64,000 nt of DNA from Lutimonas saemankumensis. Its GTDB lineage: Bacteria > Bacteroidota > Bacteroidia > Flavobacteriales > Flavobacteriaceae. Below the pieces are notes generated by a model, which searched no databases, was not told where the DNA came from, and was given only the letters and a program-made list of their open reading frames with translations. Below are positions 17,343-24,862 of this stretch, piece by piece. The stretch covers positions 124,001 through 188,000 of the forward strand of contig NZ_JAIUZR010000006.1 of NCBI RefSeq assembly GCF_020171465.1, given 5' to 3'. The first letter of the stretch is position 1. Each line of letters starts with the position of its first letter. The position numbers were made by a program, and so were the translations under genes.

Positions 17343-18041
17343 TTACTTCAAATATTTATCGATATATATAGTCAGTTCATGTTCAATATCAATGTCCTGG
17401 TATTGATTGAGCAACTGGTAGTAATCAATAGGTATTTTGGGTTCCCTTTTGTCGAGTGTTCCGCTTATAAAGGATCGTTGAAGAATATCCTCTACAATAA
17501 AGTCAAGGGCTTCTTCTTTGGGTTTGTATTCCTTTTTGAGTGAGAGGCGGAACATTTTTGCAGATGAATTGTACCAGAAAGCCTTCCAGCCGCTTCTGTA
17601 TTCTTTGATCAGATCATACATGGTTTCCCCTGTTTGCCGATATATAAGTTTGATCAGGATCCGGCCCTCTGTCCTTGTCAGTTTTTTTAATTGCCCCGCA
17701 AATTCACCTTCCATAAAGTCCTGAATTTCCTTTACCTTCTTTTTCCGTTTACGTTTGGATTTGATGCCTTCAAGTTCTTTATTTATCTCAACCAGGGTGT
17801 CCGAGGCGATACGGGCAAAGGGATAGGCTTTCTGTACTTTTTTATAGTACCAGTAATAATAGCGCCGTTCTGTATCAGATGAAAACTCGCGTTTATCCAA
17901 AACAATCACCTCATCCAAAGGAATAGTTAAGGAGTCATTTTTTATGATATACAACTCCTCCAGGGATTGCTTTTTCTTTGGATTTTGGGAGAAAAGCAAT
18001 ATCGGTAGCAAAAAGAGTAAAACCAGAATTTTCTTTTCCAT
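17343..18041 (-). CDS. DUF4294 secreted protein
   Basis: A protein of 232 residues with signal peptide MEKKILVLLFLLPILLFSQ. The body contains the DUF4294 pattern: LDEVIVLDKREFSSDTERRYYYWYYKKVQKAYPFARIASDTL, a basic stretch KSKRKRKKKVKEIQDFMEGEF and LTRTEGRILIKLIYRQTGETMYDLIKEYRSGWKAFWYN. The family is confined to Bacteroidota and has no known function. Its stop abuts that of the MscS gene, tail to tail. Confidence 0.85.
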   Translation of the reverse strand: MEKKILVLLFLLPILLFSQNPKKKQSLEELYIIKNDSLTIPLDEVIVLDKREFSSDTERRYYYWYYKKVQKAYPFARIASDTLVEINKELEGIKSKRKRKKKVKEIQDFMEGEFAGQLKKLTRTEGRILIKLIYRQTGETMYDLIKEYRSGWKAFWYNSSAKMFRLSLKKEYKPKEEALDFIVEDILQRSFISGTLDKREPKIPIDYYQLLNQYQDIDIEHELTIYIDKYLK

Positions 18042-18100
18042 AGTATCTTCTCAAATTATTGTAATTATATCCAAATCTGAGGCCGGTTAAAATGACTTTA

Positions 18101-18108
18101 CAAATTTA
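18101..18108 (-). promoter_or_regulatory. -7 promoter box for DUF4294 gene
   Basis: Read on the minus strand, TAAATTTG matches TAnnTTTG exactly. It lies about 60 bp upstream of the DUF4294 start. No TTG is seen at 17-23 bp beyond it. Confidence 0.45.
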
Positions 18109-18174
18109 GTAATATGTAAGATGAATCCTTTCATTTTAGGTGATATTTCTTAATTTAGAAGAAAATATTAAACA

Positions 18175-19263
18175 ATGACTCAAAAGAAAATTCTCACCAA
18201 GAAATCAATAACATTTTTAGAAAAATACCTAAATAATGCCTCCCCAACAGGCTATGAATCAGAAGGTCAGAAGATATGGATGGAGTATTTAAAACCTTAT
18301 GTAGATACCTTTATAACTGACAATTACGGAACAGCGGTAGGTGTAATTAATCCCGAGGCTGAATTCAAGGTAGTGATTGAAGGGCATGCAGATGAGATTT
18401 CCTGGTACGTAAATTATATTACTGAGGACGGATTGATCTACGTGATAAGAAACGGAGGAAGTGACCATCAGATTGCTCCTTCTAAACGTGTAAATATTCA
18501 CACGAAAAAGGGAATCGTTAAAGGAATTTTTGGATGGCCTGCGATTCACACCCGATTAAGAGATAAAGAAGCCACTCCTAAACTCGATAATATTTTTATC
18601 GATGTGGGATGCAAGAAGAAGGAGGAAGTTGAAGCCCTGGGCGTTCATGTTGGATGTGTGATTACCTACCCTGATGAGTTCATGATTTTGAATGAAAATA
18701 ATTTTGTTTGCAGAGCCCTTGACAATCGTATTGGAGGATTCATGATCGCTGAGGTGGCCAGATTATTGAAACAAAATAAAAAAGAATTGCCTTTTGGGCT
18801 GTATATTACCAATTCGGTTCAGGAAGAAATAGGGCTGCGAGGGGCCGAGATGATCACCCATACCATTCAGCCAAGTATGGCGATCATTACTGACGTGTGT
18901 CATGATACGACAACACCCATGATTGATAAAAAGAAAGAAGGAGAGACGAAATCTGGTGATGGACCGGTTATTTCATACGCCCCTGCGGTTCAGAACAAAG
19001 TGAGAGAGTTGGTTATTGAAACCGCTGAAAAACATAAAATACCTTTTCAGAGGCTGGCTTCTTCCAGAGCGACAGGTACGGATACAGATGCTTTTGCCTA
19101 TTCAAACGGAGGGGTCCCATCGGCCTTGATTTCACTGGCATTACGTTATATGCATACGACGGTTGAAATGGTCCATAAGGAAGATGTGGAAAATGTGATT
19201 CGACTTATTTATAACTCTTTATTGGAAATTGATCCGAAAAAAGGATTTAGTTATTTTGATTAA
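18175..19263 (+). CDS. M42 family metallopeptidase (glutamyl aminopeptidase-like)
   Basis: A cytoplasmic dinuclear-metal aminopeptidase of 362 residues. Landmarks are SPTGYESEGQ near the N-terminus, EGHADEISWYV (first His/Asp metal site), CRALDNRIGG (bridging Asp), TNSVQEEIGLRGAEM (catalytic Glu and ligand), IITDVCHDTTTP and a C-terminal LRYMHTTVEMVHKEDV (His ligand). This is the standard order for M42 proteins (FrvX/YsdC, cellulase M-like), which trim peptides after endoproteolysis. Its stop overlaps the stop of the opposing cobA gene within the palindrome TTAA (19260-19263). Confidence 0.92.
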   Translation: MTQKKILTKKSITFLEKYLNNASPTGYESEGQKIWMEYLKPYVDTFITDNYGTAVGVINPEAEFKVVIEGHADEISWYVNYITEDGLIYVIRNGGSDHQIAPSKRVNIHTKKGIVKGIFGWPAIHTRLRDKEATPKLDNIFIDVGCKKKEEVEALGVHVGCVITYPDEFMILNENNFVCRALDNRIGGFMIAEVARLLKQNKKELPFGLYITNSVQEEIGLRGAEMITHTIQPSMAIITDVCHDTTTPMIDKKKEGETKSGDGPVISYAPAVQNKVRELVIETAEKHKIPFQRLASSRATGTDTDAFAYSNGGVPSALISLALRYMHTTVEMVHKEDVENVIRLIYNSLLEIDPKKGFSYFD

Positions 19264-20024
19264 GATGCTTTTTCCAGATTTAAGCTGTGAATAATGGAAT
19301 TGAATTGAGACTCTTTTCTTGCTACTTCTCCAAAGAGAATAATGGCAGGTGAGGAAAGACCTTTTGATTCAACTTTATCAATAATGGAGTCTACGTTTCC
19401 TACTACAGATTTTTCATTGTCCAGGGTTCCATTCTGAATAACAGCCGCAGGAAGTAAGCCTTTGTCTAATTCCTGAAAAACGCTTACGATCTGGGGAAGT
19501 TTATGCATTCCCATAAGCACAACGATGGTTGCCGAAGACTGAGCCGCGAGTGCCAGATCCTGACTGAGCTGTCTCTCAGAGTTACATCCTGTTATGACCC
19601 AGAAACTTTCGGATACGCCCCTTTTGGTAAGTGGAATACCTATACTCGAGGGAACTGCGATACTGGATGAAATTCCAGATATTATTTCGGTGCGTATACC
19701 GAAGTTTTCTGCGTGGTCAATTTCTTCTGATCCCCTTCCAAAAACAAAGGGATCCCCTCCTTTTAGCCTGATAACATGACCAAAGGAAAGAGCTTGTTCT
19801 ACGATGATATCATTGATCTCGTCCTGGGTATAACGATGAAAGCCCTTTCTTTTTCCTACAAAGATCTTCTTTGCCTGAGGAGCATGCTCCAGAATTTGCG
19901 GATTAACAAGGGCATCATATAATATGACGTCAGCGGATTTAAGGGCCTTAACCCCTTTTAGGGTGATAAGGTCAGGATCCCCCGGACCCGCACCAACCAG
20001 AGTCAATTTCGCTTTAGGATTCAT
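19260..20024 (-). CDS. cobA: Uroporphyrinogen-III C-methyltransferase (SUMT)
   Basis: An enzyme of 254 residues that methylates uroporphyrinogen III twice with SAM to give precorrin-2, the first step to siroheme. The family blocks are present: VGAGPGDPDLITLKG (residues about 10-24), VLYDALV, RLKGGDPFVFGRGSEE (about 84-99), PGITS-like ISGISSSIAVPSSIGIPLTKRG, and VVLMGM. It lacks the CysG N-terminal half, which is encoded separately at 49445-50032. It overlaps the sulfite reductase gene by 11 bp, so the siroheme-making and siroheme-using genes are coupled. Confidence 0.94.
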   Translation of the reverse strand: MNPKAKLTLVGAGPGDPDLITLKGVKALKSADVILYDALVNPQILEHAPQAKKIFVGKRKGFHRYTQDEINDIIVEQALSFGHVIRLKGGDPFVFGRGSEEIDHAENFGIRTEIISGISSSIAVPSSIGIPLTKRGVSESFWVITGCNSERQLSQDLALAAQSSATIVVLMGMHKLPQIVSVFQELDKGLLPAAVIQNGTLDNEKSVVGNVDSIIDKVESKGLSSPAIILFGEVARKESQFNSIIHSLNLEKAS

Positions 20025-22122
20025 CGTTCAAGGCATTTGTTCTTAAATTATCGATCATCTCATAAAACCTTTTTGCCCCCTTTAGATACGATTGGGCAAA
20101 AGAAGGTTCGGGCTTGTTGGATTTTATTTGATATGCCAGATCACTCAGGGTTCCGTCCATTTGAATTAATCCGCTTTCAACAAAATACTGATCAAAATCC
20201 TTTATGATTCCTGACTGCGTATTGGTTTTGATATTCTCTCCGATCAATACAGCTTTTGCCGTATTTACTATCGCCGCGTAAGAATGATAAATACTGTCGG
20301 CCCATCTTTCCTGGTCAATGCCCAAAGAAGCATTCTCCAACTTTTCTTCTGATTCAAATAACAGCGTACTGACCAGATCAATGACCACGCCGGCACATTC
20401 CCCAACTCCAATGGCTTTGATGTATGCCTCATTGTGTCCCCAGTCAATAAAAAGGTCTTTATCGTCTTCATTGATTTCACTGACCGGTTTTAAAAGAGAA
20501 TAGAAATAACTTTTTCCCTGTTCAAGATAATAGGCATTAAAACTTTGCCCCTCTGATTTATGATCTTCAAAATCATAAATTAAACGTCGCAAAGCATCGG
20601 GAGCTTTTTTACTCGGAATTTTAATAATTTTATCCGCAAATCTTCCCTGGCCATCACCTTGGTTTCCACCGCCGAGTAAAACCTGGAAAGCGGGAATAAC
20701 CAAATTTCCTTTTTTCATGGACATACCATAAAATCCGATTTGAGCGATACTGTGCTGACCACAGGCATTCATACAGCCACTGATCTTGATCGATATATCT
20801 TTACGATCCACATACATGGGAAACTCTTCAGAAAGGGTTTTCTCAAGTTCTCGAGCGAGCCCGGTACTACTTGCAATACCCAGATTACAAGTATCAGTTC
20901 CCGGGCAGGAAGTTACATCCATAATACTGCCATAACCCAGGTCGGTGAATCCTAATTCCTTTAATTTGACATAGAAAAAGGGTAGAAAAGAATCCTGTAC
21001 TCCCCGGATCAGTATGTCCTGGCTGATGGTCAAACGCAATTCATCCTGGGCATAATCCCTGATAAGATCAGCTAGTTTTCTGGCATTGTCCGTATAGAAA
21101 TCTCCAAGCCTTACCTTGATTCCTATGGCAAAATATCCTTCTTGCTTTTGAGCGATGACATTGCTTTTTTTCCAATTTTCAAACTCAATCTCACTTTCTA
21201 ATTGTACTTCAGGAGCTGTTATTTTAGCATCTTTCTTTTCAATATCGAATTCATGGGTGTCAATCCTTACTGAGTTGTTCGAAATAGCAAGTTTTTCATC
21301 TTCTACCAGCGCTATGAATTTTTCCAATCCAATTTTAAGGACCAGGTGCTTTAAACGTGCTTTTGCCCTCCGGTTTCTTTCACCATGCCGATCAAAAATT
21401 CTGAGCGTACTTTCAATAAAAGGAATGATCTTATCGGTCTCAAGAAAATCATAAAGAATGTCGGCCTGCCTCGGCTGTGCCCCGAGGCCACCGGCAATCA
21501 TTACCTTGAACCCTCTAATTTCCTTATTGTTCTCATGTTTAACTTTTGCTATAAAACCCAGATCATGTATAAAACTTAGAGCAGTGTCTTTTTCACTGGA
21601 GGAAAAAGAAATCTTGAATTTTCTTCCAAGTTCCTGACAAATAGGATTCCTTAGGAAGAATTTGAACACAGCATCGGCATAAGGACTTACGTCAAAAGGC
21701 TCCTCAGGATCAATTCCGGCAGTCTCAGAGGCGGTTACGTTCCTGACCGCGTTTCCGCAGGCCTCTCTGAGGGTAATGTCACTTTTCTCCAGTTCGGCCC
21801 AAAGTTCGGGAGTTCTGTCAAGGCTTACATAATGGATCTGAATATCCTGCCTTGTTGTGATATGCAATCGTCCTTTGGAATATTCATCGGACACGTCAGC
21901 TATACGATGTAATTGCTCTGAAGTTAACCTGCCAAAGGGCAGTTTAATTCGGATCATTTGAACACCTTCCTGTCGTTGACCGTAGATTCCACGGGCGAGC
22001 CTCAAAGACCTGAAGCCATCTTCATCGATTTTTCCGTTTTGATATAACTGGATTTTTTTATCAAGTTCTATAATGTCTTTTTGGACCACAGGGTTTTCGA
22101 TTTCGGTTCTGAAGCTTAGCAT
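20014..22122 (-). CDS. Sulfite (nitrite/sulfite) reductase hemoprotein with C-terminal HEPN-like extension
   Basis: A protein of 702 residues. The first ~560 are a siroheme/[4Fe-4S] reductase with two ferredoxin-like repeats. Cluster ligands are in TSCPGTDTCNLG (C-x5-C) and SGCMNACG (C-x3-C) (about residues 410-460). HITTRQDIQIHYV and the substrate-site Arg/Lys pattern also fit. The reaction is six-electron reduction of sulfite to sulfide, though nitrite cannot be excluded for this family. The last ~130 residues (WGHNEAYIKAIGVGECAGVV...SIYHSYAAIVNTAKAVL...SYLKGAKRFYEMIDNLR) form a helical HEPN-like domain not present in E. coli CysI. It lies 60 bp downstream of cysH and overlaps cobA. No flavoprotein subunit is nearby, so ferredoxin is the likely donor. 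Confidence 0.88.
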   Translation of the reverse strand: MLSFRTEIENPVVQKDIIELDKKIQLYQNGKIDEDGFRSLRLARGIYGQRQEGVQMIRIKLPFGRLTSEQLHRIADVSDEYSKGRLHITTRQDIQIHYVSLDRTPELWAELEKSDITLREACGNAVRNVTASETAGIDPEEPFDVSPYADAVFKFFLRNPICQELGRKFKISFSSSEKDTALSFIHDLGFIAKVKHENNKEIRGFKVMIAGGLGAQPRQADILYDFLETDKIIPFIESTLRIFDRHGERNRRAKARLKHLVLKIGLEKFIALVEDEKLAISNNSVRIDTHEFDIEKKDAKITAPEVQLESEIEFENWKKSNVIAQKQEGYFAIGIKVRLGDFYTDNARKLADLIRDYAQDELRLTISQDILIRGVQDSFLPFFYVKLKELGFTDLGYGSIMDVTSCPGTDTCNLGIASSTGLARELEKTLSEEFPMYVDRKDISIKISGCMNACGQHSIAQIGFYGMSMKKGNLVIPAFQVLLGGGNQGDGQGRFADKIIKIPSKKAPDALRRLIYDFEDHKSEGQSFNAYYLEQGKSYFYSLLKPVSEINEDDKDLFIDWGHNEAYIKAIGVGECAGVVIDLVSTLLFESEEKLENASLGIDQERWADSIYHSYAAIVNTAKAVLIGENIKTNTQSGIIKDFDQYFVESGLIQMDGTLSDLAYQIKSNKPEPSFAQSYLKGAKRFYEMIDNLRTNALNDES

Positions 22123-22160
22123 TTTTTATTTTAATAAGGTTAAATTATAATTGCAATCAA

Positions 22161-22198
22161 CATTTAAAGGTGCAGTCCACATTTAAAGGTGCAGTCCA
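22161..22198. repeat. 19-bp tandem duplication across the cysH stop
   Basis: CATTTAAAGGTGCAGTCCA occurs twice back to back (22161-22179 and 22180-22198) and begins a third time (CATT at 22199). In the minus sense one copy encodes the last codons of cysH and its TAA; the other lies just past the stop and is untranslated. Confidence 0.95.
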
Positions 22199-22824
22199 CA
22201 TTCTCTTTTCGCAAGGACTTTTGTCGGATCATAATACTTCTTTTCATTAGGTAAGGCAAACTCCTGAAGATATAGTTCCATCTCAAATTCGGAGTGATAA
22301 AAGAAAGGACTAACTTTTAAGATCCCGTTTTTATCAAAGTGCAGAATATCGAGCGAACTTCGAAAATCACTTTGATCTTTTCTTAAATTCGTAAACCATA
22401 CATCAGGATTGTGTTCTTTAAGAGCTCGTCTAAAGGGTTCAAGCTTGACCTCTTCAGTAAATTGTTTGTGCTCTACAGTATTAATTTGAGGAATTCCTGT
22501 TGTAATATCACGAAATCCTGCTGTAAGTTTTGGGCTGTAGATATGCATGTTGAGACCAAACCTTTTTATCAGGTCGTTGGCAAACCTGTAAGTATGTGGC
22601 GTATTGTATCCTGTATCACACCAAATAACCTTTATATCTTTAGCTACCGTGTTCACTGCATGTACCAGGCTTGCCGAATAGGGTCCAAAATTTGTGGTAA
22701 GAATTGGACGTTCTGCCTGACCCAATGCCCATTGAATGATTTCAGCAGGATCTTTTGCCCGTAAATAGGCATTTGCTTTATCTAGTTCTTTTTGTAAAAT
22801 GCTATCATTCATAACTATTTCCAT
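22183..22824 (-). CDS. cysH: Phosphoadenylyl-sulfate (PAPS) reductase
   Basis: A protein of 213 residues that reduces PAPS (or APS) to sulfite with thioredoxin. It is of the ATP-pyrophosphatase fold: NFGPYSASLVHAV is the PP-loop region, then VIWCDTGYNTPHTYRFAN and WFTNLRKDQSDFR. The C-terminal ECGLHL holds the single catalytic Cys. The two Cys pairs that ligate [4Fe-4S] in APS reductases are absent, which points to the PAPS type. The ATG at 22824 overlaps the DUF2061 gene by 10 bp; an alternative ATG at 22812 gives MNDSILQKELDK. No cysD/cysN (ATP sulfurylase) gene lies in this operon, which is unusual. Confidence 0.9.
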   Translation of the reverse strand: MEIVMNDSILQKELDKANAYLRAKDPAEIIQWALGQAERPILTTNFGPYSASLVHAVNTVAKDIKVIWCDTGYNTPHTYRFANDLIKRFGLNMHIYSPKLTAGFRDITTGIPQINTVEHKQFTEEVKLEPFRRALKEHNPDVWFTNLRKDQSDFRSSLDILHFDKNGILKVSPFFYHSEFEMELYLQEFALPNEKKYYDPTKVLAKRECGLHL

Positions 22825-23048
22825 TTAATCATATTCCAAATCCTTTCATGTCCGTAATAGAGAAAAAACTTTGAAAAAAGTTCTATGGACCCAATGGATA
22901 ATGCAAGGGTTAGCGTACCTGTCAGAATCCAGGAAATAACAATGGTATCTAATGTTCCTATGATTCTCCAGCTAATCGCCTTGACAAAACTTTTGCCCTG
23001 CGAGTCTCTATCTGAAGGTTTCGTCGTATAAAATTTATCAACTAACAT
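22815..23048 (-). CDS. DUF2061 small membrane protein
   Basis: A protein of 77 residues with the DUF2061 core KSFVKAISWRIIGTLDTIVISWILTGTLTLALSIGSIELFSKFFLYYGHERIWNMIKW: two membrane-embedded hydrophobic helices and the conserved YYxHERxW end. Family members are recurrently the first gene of sulfate-assimilation operons in Bacteroidota, which is the position here, overlapping cysH. Function unknown; a role in sulfate/sulfite handling is inferred from context only. Confidence 0.88.
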   Translation of the reverse strand: MLVDKFYTTKPSDRDSQGKSFVKAISWRIIGTLDTIVISWILTGTLTLALSIGSIELFSKFFLYYGHERIWNMIKWK

Positions 23049-23070
23049 ATTTTAACATACTTTAACTATA

Positions 23071-23093
23071 TATCCTATCGGAATAGTAGGATA
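23071..23093 (-). promoter_or_regulatory. Putative Rrf2-type operator of the sulfur operon
   Basis: An inverted repeat TATCCTA-N9-TAGGATA whose centre contains a second small dyad CTAT-CGGA-ATAG. It begins just downstream of the -7 box, covering roughly +1 to +23 of the expected transcript. That position suits a repressor. The Rrf2-family gene lies immediately upstream and is the obvious candidate to bind it. Confidence 0.6.
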
Positions 23094-23099
23094 AAGATG

Positions 23100-23129
23100 C
23101 AAATGTATAGAAAAAAATGAAAGTTGCAA
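23100..23129 (-). promoter_or_regulatory. Promoter of the DUF2061-cysH-sulfite reductase-cobA operon
   Basis: On the minus strand TTG (23129-23127) is followed after exactly 19 bp by TACATTTG (23107-23100), a full match to the Bacteroidota promoter consensus. The operon start codon at 23048 is about 50 bp downstream. Confidence 0.8.
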
Positions 23130-23151
23130 GTTTTGAAATGTTAAAATGTAT

Positions 23152-23556
23152 TTATTTTAAATCTTCGAGAGTAGTATTTCTAAAGACATTAAGGTTGGCA
23201 TCCCGGACCTGAATCATGAGTTTATTTAAGCTGCAGGTCTTTTCATCCGCGCAGTCATCACACTTTTCATAATAATTCAAACTGACACATGCCACAGGAG
23301 CAATGGGCCCTTCCAGGATGCGCATCAGATCCGTCATATAAATTTCAGAAGCGTCCTTTCTCAGGTAATATCCTCCTCCTTTTCCTTTTTTTGAACCAAG
23401 AAATCCAGACTTTTTCAGCAGCAACAAGATACTTTCTAAAAATTTATGCGGGATATTTTCTTCCTCAGCAATATGAGCAATCGGAACCATTTGATCAGGA
23501 TTTCTGGCAATATAAGTCATTGCCTTTAGCCCGTATTTAGTTTTTTTAGAGATCAT
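23152..23556 (-). CDS. Rrf2 family transcriptional regulator
   Basis: A regulator of 134 residues with an N-terminal winged helix (KYGLKAMTYIARNPDQMVPIAHIAEEENIPHKFLESILLLLKKSGFLGSKKGKGGGYYL, residues about 6-64) and a cysteine-bearing C-terminal half, CVSLNYYEKCDDCADEKTC (Cys at about 91, 100, 103 and 109). That spacing resembles Fe-S-binding Rrf2 proteins such as IscR/NsrR, though the fourth cysteine means the ligand set is not certain. It sits directly upstream of the sulfur-assimilation promoter and its inverted repeat, so control of that operon by sulfide, cysteine or Fe-S status is likely. It could also sense redox or NO for the neighbouring nitrate genes. Confidence 0.9.
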   Translation of the reverse strand: MISKKTKYGLKAMTYIARNPDQMVPIAHIAEEENIPHKFLESILLLLKKSGFLGSKKGKGGGYYLRKDASEIYMTDLMRILEGPIAPVACVSLNYYEKCDDCADEKTCSLNKLMIQVRDANLNVFRNTTLEDLK

Positions 23557-23625
23557 AAAGAAAAATAAATCAAAATATTGCTATTATGTAAAGATAACTG
23601 AAAATTAGCACTTGTTTATGATCTA

Positions 23626-24843
23626 TCAATCCTTCTTATTTTTATAAGAAAGCTGTCCTAATTCAATAGCGATTCCGGTTCTCGCCAAAATTGAAAAAAT
23701 AAAGGCTCCCATGGCCCAGATTCCAATAGTGACTCCTATTTCCACAAGGGTAGGGAAGTACTCGGCAATTTTACCCCAGGGACCAGGAATAAATCCTGGT
23801 ACGATTAATCCGAATCCTTTCTCAATCCAAATCCCAAGAAACAGGAGACCACAGGCAATGTAAAGTATGGTCAGGTTATTCCTCAGTTTATGAAACGTGA
23901 GCGCTATTGTAGCGATCACGTTCATCGAAATGGCTGTCCAGATCCAGGGAACAAGTTTGGATTTTCCATGAAGTCCGAAGTAGAGGTAATAGGCACTCTC
24001 ACTGTGATGTGTAGGTGCATAGAATTCTTTAAATAACTCTGAAATAAGCATGATCAGATTGATCTGTGCCGCCACGGTAACCACCATCGCAATTTTCTTT
24101 ATGGTTTTATCCTCTATTTTAAAATCTGTATATTTTCTTATTATGGCAAGAGCAATTATAATTAATGCAGGACCTGCGGCAAAGGCTGAAGCCAGGAATT
24201 TAGGACCGAGCAGGGCATTGTTCCAAAATGGCCGGGCCTGCAGTCCCTGGTAAAGAAATGCAGTAACGAGATGAATAGCAAAGGCCCAGAAAACAGAAAT
24301 AAAGACACCAGGAATATAAATTTTTGGATTCGGGGTTTTTCCCTGATACCTCTGGTATAAAATATAGAAGGGTATTGATAAATTGATAAATAAATATCCA
24401 TTTAATACCAGTACGTCCCAGGTTAACATGGAATTGGGAAAATTAAAGACCCCTATAAAGGGTATGATGTGCCATAATCTCGCAGGGCCACCCATATCGG
24501 CCACAACAAATGCGAGGCACATGATCAGCGCCGCAACGGCCATTCCTTCACCAATCAAGACAGCTTGTTTAAAGTCAAAATCCTCTAACACATAGGTTGG
24601 CAGCACCAGCATCACGGCAGCGGCAGCCACTCCAACCAAAAATGTGAAATTTGAAATGTAAAGTCCCCAGCTCACCCTGTCATTCATTCCTGTTACACTT
24701 AGCCCCTCGTCAAGTTGTAAAAAATAACAGAACATACCCAGGAGCATCAGTGCCGTCAGCAGGGCCATCCAGATATGATAATAGATGCCCCCATGCGTTA
24801 CATATACGATACTGTCTTTGACTAGTTTTCTAAATACTTTCAT
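23626..24843 (-). CDS. NrfD/PsrC-like membrane quinol-oxidising subunit
   Basis: A protein of 405 residues with about ten hydrophobic helices and the NrfD-family feel (GMNDRVSWGLYISNFTFLVGVAAAAVML near the N-terminus, GPARLWHIIPF, ADMGG, LTWDVLVLNGYLF, the C-terminal LLFLGIWIEKGFGLIVPGFIPGP). Such subunits bind menaquinol and pass electrons to a partner Fe-S protein. Here the partner is encoded 19 bp upstream, so the pair should feed the cytochromes and NapA. The ATG at 24843 was chosen over 24900 because the longer frame would overlap the previous gene and adds no homologous sequence. It closes the nap operon. Confidence 0.87.
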   Translation of the reverse strand: MKVFRKLVKDSIVYVTHGGIYYHIWMALLTALMLLGMFCYFLQLDEGLSVTGMNDRVSWGLYISNFTFLVGVAAAAVMLVLPTYVLEDFDFKQAVLIGEGMAVAALIMCLAFVVADMGGPARLWHIIPFIGVFNFPNSMLTWDVLVLNGYLFINLSIPFYILYQRYQGKTPNPKIYIPGVFISVFWAFAIHLVTAFLYQGLQARPFWNNALLGPKFLASAFAAGPALIIIALAIIRKYTDFKIEDKTIKKIAMVVTVAAQINLIMLISELFKEFYAPTHHSESAYYLYFGLHGKSKLVPWIWTAISMNVIATIALTFHKLRNNLTILYIACGLLFLGIWIEKGFGLIVPGFIPGPWGKIAEYFPTLVEIGVTIGIWAMGAFIFSILARTGIAIELGQLSYKNKKD

Positions 24844-24862
24844 TTTTTTCGAATTACTGAGG

